From: Novosphingobium sp.
GTDB taxonomy: Bacteria > Pseudomonadota > Alphaproteobacteria > Sphingomonadales > Sphingomonadaceae
NCBI GenBank assembly: GCA_027490345.1
Contig: JAIXYF010000333.1
Span: 1 to 9,399 of the forward strand
Length of the DNA stretch: 9,399 nt
Direction: 5' to 3'
Positions within the stretch are counted from its first letter, which is position 1. Each line of letters opens with the position of its first letter. The notes beneath the pieces were generated by a model. It saw only the letters and a program-made list of their open reading frames with translations, did not search any database and had not been told where the DNA came from. Below are positions 5,634 to 9,399 of the stretch, one piece after another. The position numbers were made by a program, and so were the translations under genes.

Positions 5634-8600
5634 ACCGTCCTCCGCAGCGCAAGCATCGGAGAGCCGGGCTGGAGCGACTGCTTCTCCTTGATATAGAGCG
5701 CCTCGATCGTGCCGGTGCCGGGGCTTTCGACCGGGCATTCCATCTTCATTGCCTCGATCACGGCGATGGTATCGCCTGCCTGCACCGCGTCTCCGGCGGA
5801 AACAAGCAGCTTCCACACGCTGCCGCCGAAAGGCGCTTCGATCAGATCGGTGCCATCGGGCACCAGCGTTATGCCCATCGCGGGCGCATCGGTTTCGGCC
5901 AGATCGGTCACGCGGTCAAACTCGCCGCGCGCCTGCCAATCGGCGCGCTCGGCATCGAACGCGGCTTGGCGGTTGGCCTCGAACGCGGCGATGGCATCCG
6001 CGTTTTCAGCGAGATAGGCGCGGTAGTCGGCGAGGCGGAACTCGCTCGGTTCGATCGTCAGCGCGCGGCGGCCAGCGGGGAAATCGCGGCGCCATTCGGT
6101 CAGTTCCTCGGCGCTGACGGGATAGAAGCGGATCTGGTCGAAGAAGCGCAGCAGCCACGGCTTGCCTTCGGTGAAGGCGTCGGTCTGCCCCCCTGTTGCT
6201 TTGGCGTAGGTGTTCCAGACCTGCACGGTGCGCCCGAACAGCTGGTAGCCGCCCGGGCCTTCCATCCCGTAGATGCACATATAGGCGCCGCCGATGCCAA
6301 CGACATTGGGCGGGGTCCAGGTGCGCGCGGGGTTGTATTTCGTCGTCACAAGGCGGTGGCGCGGATCAACCGGGGTGGCAACGGGCGCGCCAAGATAGAC
6401 GTCGCCGAGGCCCATGACGAGGTAGTTGGCCTCGAAGATCAAGTTTTCCACCGCTGCCACGTCGGGCAAGCCGTTGATGCGGCGAATGAATTCGATGTTG
6501 TCCGGGCACCACGGGGCATCGTCGCGCACGGCGGCGATGTACTTCTCGATGGTTTCCAGCGTGGCCGGATCGCGCCACGAGAGCGGCAGGTGGACCACGC
6601 GGCTGGGGATGGTGAAATCGGCCAGATCGCCAAGGCGTTCCTCGGCGGCGATGAGGGAGGCCAGCGCAGAGGCCTGATCCAACGCCTTCCCATCGAAATG
6701 GAGCTGCAGCGAGCGGATGCCGGGGACGATATCGATGACGCCGGGCAGGGCCTGACGCTCAAGCTCCACCATCAGCGCGTGGACTCGGATGCGCAGCTCG
6801 ATATCGAGCACGATCTGGCCGTATTCGACGAGGATATTGCGGTCCCCCTGCTGGCGGTAGATCGTGCGCGGGCGGCCTCCCGCCTCGGGGGTTTCGGCGA
6901 GGATCGGTGAGAGGCGGGCAATCGGGCGATCCGGCACCGGGCCGGGGAGCGTGCCTTTATTGAGCAGGCGCTGCTGGTCTGCATCGGCAGCCGCGGCATC
7001 GGCGATGGTGACCGGAGCAAACCGCAGGCGATCACCGGGGACGAGTTGGCCCAGCTTCCAGCGGTCTGCGGCGATGACTACGAAGGGGCAGACGAAGCCG
7101 CCCAGCGATGGGCCATCGGGGCCAAGGATGATCGGCATGTCGCCCGTGAAATCGACCGCGCCGATGGCATAAGGGTTGTCGTGGATGTTCGAGGGGTGAA
7201 GCCCGGCCTCGCCGCCGTCCTTGCGCGCCCAGTTCGGCTTGGGGCCGATGAGGCGCACGCCGGTGCGGTTCGAGTTATAGTGTACCTGCCATTCGGCGGC
7301 GACGATCATCGCGATATCGCCATCCGTAAAGAAATCCGGCGCGCCATGGGGGCCATAGAGGACGCGCAGGGTCCATTCGGAGCCAAGCAGCGGGAGCGCG
7401 GTGGCGGGGAGGGCGGCTTTGGCGGGTTCATCGCCGAAGTGGAGGACATCGCCAGCGACAAGCCGCCGCGCGGCATGGCCGCCGAACTGGCCCAGCTCGA
7501 ACGTGGCGCGGCTGCCGAGATAGGGGGCGATATCGAGGCCGCCCGCAAACAGGAGATAGCCGCGCATACCGCCGCCCGAGGCGCGGCCCAGCGCGAGGGT
7601 TTGCCCGGCGGCGACGGGAACCGCCTGCCCGATGGGCACGGGGACGCCATCGAGCGTCGCACCGAAGTCTGCGCCCGTGAGCGCGATGCGCGCCGGGGCA
7701 GTGAAGGCGAGGGTGGGGCCGGAATGAGTCAGTTCGAGCCCGGCGGTGCCTTCGGGATTGCCCAAAAGGCGGTTGCCAAGGCGGAAAGACTGATCGTCCA
7801 TTGGCCCCGAAGGCGGCACGCCGACGGCCCAGAGGCGCTGGCGGCCCGGCCAATCCTGCACCGTGGTGGCTGTGCCGCCGCTGATCACCCGCAACGCTCG
7901 CGGGGTATAGGCAATGGTATCGAGGACGCGAGTGGACACCTCGCCGCTGGTGAAGGCGGGCGTGCGGACAACATCGCGCAGCCAGCGCAAGTTGGTCTCG
8001 ATGCCGTCGAGGCGCGTTTCGGCCAGCGCTTTCTGCATGGCAGTGACGGCTGCTTCGCGCGTGGGCGCATGGACGATCAGCTTGGCGAGCATGGGATCAT
8101 ACCAGGCGCTGACTTCGCTGCCCGCCATAACCCACGTTTCGGTGCGGATATCGGCGGGAAATTCCGCCGCAGTCAGCGTGCCCGAAGTGGGCCGGTAATC
8201 GAGCGCTGGGTCTTCGGCATAGAGGCGGACCTGCACCGAATGGCCGCTGGGCGCGGTGGGCGCACTATTGAGGAAGCTGAAATCGCCCGCGCCGCCGCGC
8301 ACCATCCATTCGACGAGATCGAGGCCCATGACCATCTCGGTCACGCCGTGTTCGACCTGCAGGCGGGTGTTCATTTCGAGGAAGTAGAATTGTTGCCGCT
8401 CGGCGTCGTAGAGGAATTCGACTGTCCCGGCAGAGCGGTAGCGCGCGGCCTCTCCCAAGCGGATCGCGGCCGCATAGAGGTCTTGCCGGACATGTTCGGG
8501 AAGTAGCGGCGCGGGGGCTTCCTCCACGACCTTCTGGTTGCGGCGCTGGAGGGAACAATCGCGTTCGCCAAGCGCGACGACCCGGCCTTCGCCATCACCG

Positions 8601-9253
8601 AAGATCTGCACTTCGACATGGCGCGCGCGGCGCACATAGCGTTCGAGGAACACGCCGGCATCGCCGAAATTGCTCTGGCCGAGGCGCGCAACGGTGGCGA
8701 AGCCTTCCTGCACATCGGCCTGCGTTTCGCACACGCGCATGCCGATGCCGCCGCCGCCAGCAGTGGCCTTGAGCATGACCGGAAAGCCGATTTCGTTGGC
8801 AGCGGCGAGGGCGTCCTTCTCGCTCGTCAGCAGATCAGAGCCGGGGGCGAGCGGCACGCCGTGCGCCTTGGCCAGCGCCCGTGCGCTGTGCTTGAGGCCG
8901 AACTGGCGGATGTTGTCTGGCGTGGGACCGATGAACACGATCCCGGCAGCAGCGCAGGCCTCGGCAAAATCGGTGTTCTCGGCGAGGAAGCCATAGCCGG
9001 GGTGAATCGCGCCTGCGCCGGTGGCCTTGGCGGCAGCGAGGATCGCCTCGACATTGAGGTAGCTTTCAGAGGGCCGCGCGCCGCCGATGCACACCGCTTC
9101 GTCTGCTTCCGTGACATGGAGCGAGCCTGCGTCAGCTTCCGAATAGACTGCGACCGAGCGCAGCCCCATGCGGCGCAAGGTGCGGATGATCCGGGTGGCA
9201 ATGGCGCCCCGGTTGGCAATGAGTACGGTGGTGAACAAGGGCTGTGGACTCAT
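5630..9253 (-). CDS. biotin-dependent urea/guanidine carboxylase
   Basis: 1207 residues, the full length for bacterial urea carboxylases. Domains in order: biotin carboxylase (about 5-450) with LIANRGAIATRI at 11-22, the ATP-grasp glycine loop KATAGGGGIGM (162-172), and the active-site motif EMNTRLQVEHGVTE (293-306) carrying Arg297 and Glu301; a KipA/AHS2-type half of the carboxyltransferase (about 457-780), beginning SGGTATTVQDWPGR; a KipI/AHS1-type half (about 797-1045) with GYQLFGRTVQVW; and a C-terminal biotin carrier domain (about 1136-1204) with EAMKM, biotinyl Lys at 1170. It uses ATP and bicarbonate to carboxylate biotin, then transfers CO2 to urea (giving allophanate) or guanidine (giving carboxyguanidine). 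The start at 9253 forms an ATGA overlap with the DUF1989 gene; an in-frame ATG at 9319 would lie within that gene and add 22 unlikely residues. There is no good Shine-Dalgarno, consistent with translational coupling. The DUF1989 neighbour favours guanidine as substrate; sequence alone does not settle this. Confidence 0.95.
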   Translation of the reverse strand: MSPQPLFTTVLIANRGAIATRIIRTLRRMGLRSVAVYSEADAGSLHVTEADEAVCIGGARPSESYLNVEAILAAAKATGAGAIHPGYGFLAENTDFAEACAAAGIVFIGPTPDNIRQFGLKHSARALAKAHGVPLAPGSDLLTSEKDALAAANEIGFPVMLKATAGGGGIGMRVCETQADVQEGFATVARLGQSNFGDAGVFLERYVRRARHVEVQIFGDGEGRVVALGERDCSLQRRNQKVVEEAPAPLLPEHVRQDLYAAAIRLGEAARYRSAGTVEFLYDAERQQFYFLEMNTRLQVEHGVTEMVMGLDLVEWMVRGGAGDFSFLNSAPTAPSGHSVQVRLYAEDPALDYRPTSGTLTAAEFPADIRTETWVMAGSEVSAWYDPMLAKLIVHAPTREAAVTAMQKALAETRLDGIETNLRWLRDVVRTPAFTSGEVSTRVLDTIAYTPRALRVISGGTATTVQDWPGRQRLWAVGVPPSGPMDDQSFRLGNRLLGNPEGTAGLELTHSGPTLAFTAPARIALTGADFGATLDGVPVPIGQAVPVAAGQTLALGRASGGGMRGYLLFAGGLDIAPYLGSRATFELGQFGGHAARRLVAGDVLHFGDEPAKAALPATALPLLGSEWTLRVLYGPHGAPDFFTDGDIAMIVAAEWQVHYNSNRTGVRLIGPKPNWARKDGGEAGLHPSNIHDNPYAIGAVDFTGDMPIILGPDGPSLGGFVCPFVVIAADRWKLGQLVPGDRLRFAPVTIADAAAADADQQRLLNKGTLPGPVPDRPIARLSPILAETPEAGGRPRTIYRQQGDRNILVEYGQIVLDIELRIRVHALMVELERQALPGVIDIVPGIRSLQLHFDGKALDQASALASLIAAEERLGDLADFTIPSRVVHLPLSWRDPATLETIEKYIAAVRDDAPWCPDNIEFIRRINGLPDVAAVENLIFEANYLVMGLGDVYLGAPVATPVDPRHRLVTTKYNPARTWTPPNVVGIGGAYMCIYGMEGPGGYQLFGRTVQVWNTYAKATGGQTDAFTEGKPWLLRFFDQIRFYPVSAEELTEWRRDFPAGRRALTIEPSEFRLADYRAYLAENADAIAAFEANRQAAFDAERADWQARGEFDRVTDLAETDAPAMGITLVPDGTDLIEAPFGGSVWKLLVSAGDAVQAGDTIAVIEAMKMECPVESPGTGTIEALYIKEKQSLQPGSPMLALRRTV
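5639..5643 (-). promoter_or_regulatory. ribosome binding site of the allophanate hydrolase gene
   Basis: GGAGG on the - strand, 5 bases before ATG 5633, lies within the last codons of the carboxylase gene. It fixes the start of the allophanate hydrolase. Confidence 0.75.
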
Positions 9254-9399
9254 GCCGCGACGATCATGCGCACGGGTGTCGGGTTGAAGCCGTTGCAGGG
9301 GTTGTTGATCTGCGGGCAATTGGAGACGACGACGATGACGTCCATCTCGGCCTTGAGATCAACCGTCAGGCCGGGCGCGGAAATGCCGTCGACAATGCC
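9250..9399 (-). CDS. DUF1989 urea carboxylase-associated protein, 3' end only (probable carboxyguanidine deiminase subunit)
   Basis: The last 49 codons are visible, ending in TGA at 9252-9250; the rest lies off the right edge. The fragment contains VIVVVSNCPQINNPCNGFNP (residues 21-40) followed by TPVRMIV, the characteristic C-terminus of the DUF1989 proteins UAAP1/UAAP2 found beside urea carboxylases. This pair has been shown in other bacteria to be carboxyguanidine deiminase (CgdA/CgdB), converting carboxyguanidine to allophanate and ammonia. Direct adjacency to the carboxylase suggests the second gene of the pair (UAAP2 position), but the two cannot be told apart with certainty from this tail. 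The partner gene is expected just upstream. The Cys and Asn residues in SNCPQINNPCN are conserved in the family as I recall it. Confidence 0.85.
   Translation of the reverse strand, partial: GIVDGISAPGLTVDLKAEMDVIVVVSNCPQINNPCNGFNPTPVRMIVAA

Noticed and set aside
3771..5696. Long + strand open frame (641 codons) opposite the allophanate hydrolase
   Set aside because: It mirrors atzF on the other strand, has Gly/Arg/Asp-rich low-complexity composition and no motif. Such antisense frames are expected where third positions are GC-biased.
5634..5816. 61-residue N-terminal extension of the allophanate hydrolase
   Set aside because: The extension is Arg-rich out-of-frame reading of the biotin carrier domain; the ATGA overlap and GGAGG fix the start at 5633.
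5588..6910. + strand open frame (440 codons) across the carboxylase 3' end
   Set aside because: Shadow of the carboxylase and biotin carrier coding region; no ribosome site and no family motif.
7046..8506. Long + strand open frame (486 codons) opposite the carboxylase
   Set aside because: It is antisense to conserved biotin carboxylase and carboxyltransferase coding sequence and shows no recognisable domain.
9254..9319. 22-residue N-terminal extension of the carboxylase
   Set aside because: It overlaps the conserved DUF1989 tail in another frame; biotin carboxylases begin shortly before the LIANRG motif, which fits a start at 9253.

Overview
The window is GC-rich and gene-dense, with GC-biased third codon positions. 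This fits an alphaproteobacterium, and the mix of a ring-cleavage-type gene pair with a trace of a sugar-hydrolase gene suggests a sphingomonad such as Novosphingobium or a relative. That assignment is inferred from style and content; there is no rRNA or other marker gene here.

Left part, + strand (1-2780). The window opens inside the 3' end of a VOC-fold extradiol-dioxygenase-like gene. Three bases after its stop comes a 386-residue alpha/beta hydrolase with a helical N-terminal extension, resembling the hydrolases that cleave C-C bonds in nicotine-type degradation. The two probably form a ring-opening and side-chain-cleavage pair. After a short gap with a weak terminator-like hairpin comes ndh, a type II NADH:quinone oxidoreductase very close in motif layout to the E. 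coli enzyme.

Middle (2781-2942). This is the gap between convergent genes. It holds a stem-loop and, on the - strand, a 38-codon remnant that reads like the C-terminal tail of a glycoside hydrolase (alpha-L-rhamnosidase GH106 or a related GH2-like family). The remnant lies directly behind the TAG of the next gene and in the same frame.

Right part, - strand (9399 down to 2943). This is one tightly packed operon read leftwards: the end of a DUF1989 'urea carboxylase-associated' protein, a complete 1207-residue biotin-dependent urea/guanidine carboxylase, a 587-residue allophanate hydrolase, and an exported YVTN-type beta-propeller protein. The first two junctions are 4-base ATGA overlaps, and the propeller start follows the hydrolase stop by about 12 bases. 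The DUF1989 protein is the type now known to supply carboxyguanidine deiminase (CgdAB). The likely pathway is therefore guanidine to carboxyguanidine (carboxylase, ATP, bicarbonate), then allophanate plus ammonia (DUF1989 pair), then ammonia plus CO2 (allophanate hydrolase). Plain urea breakdown by carboxylase and allophanate hydrolase remains possible. The propeller is the unexpected member of this operon and its role is unknown. The operon's promoter, and any guanidine riboswitch, would lie beyond the right edge.

I found no tRNA, rRNA, CRISPR array, insertion sequence or complete mobile element.
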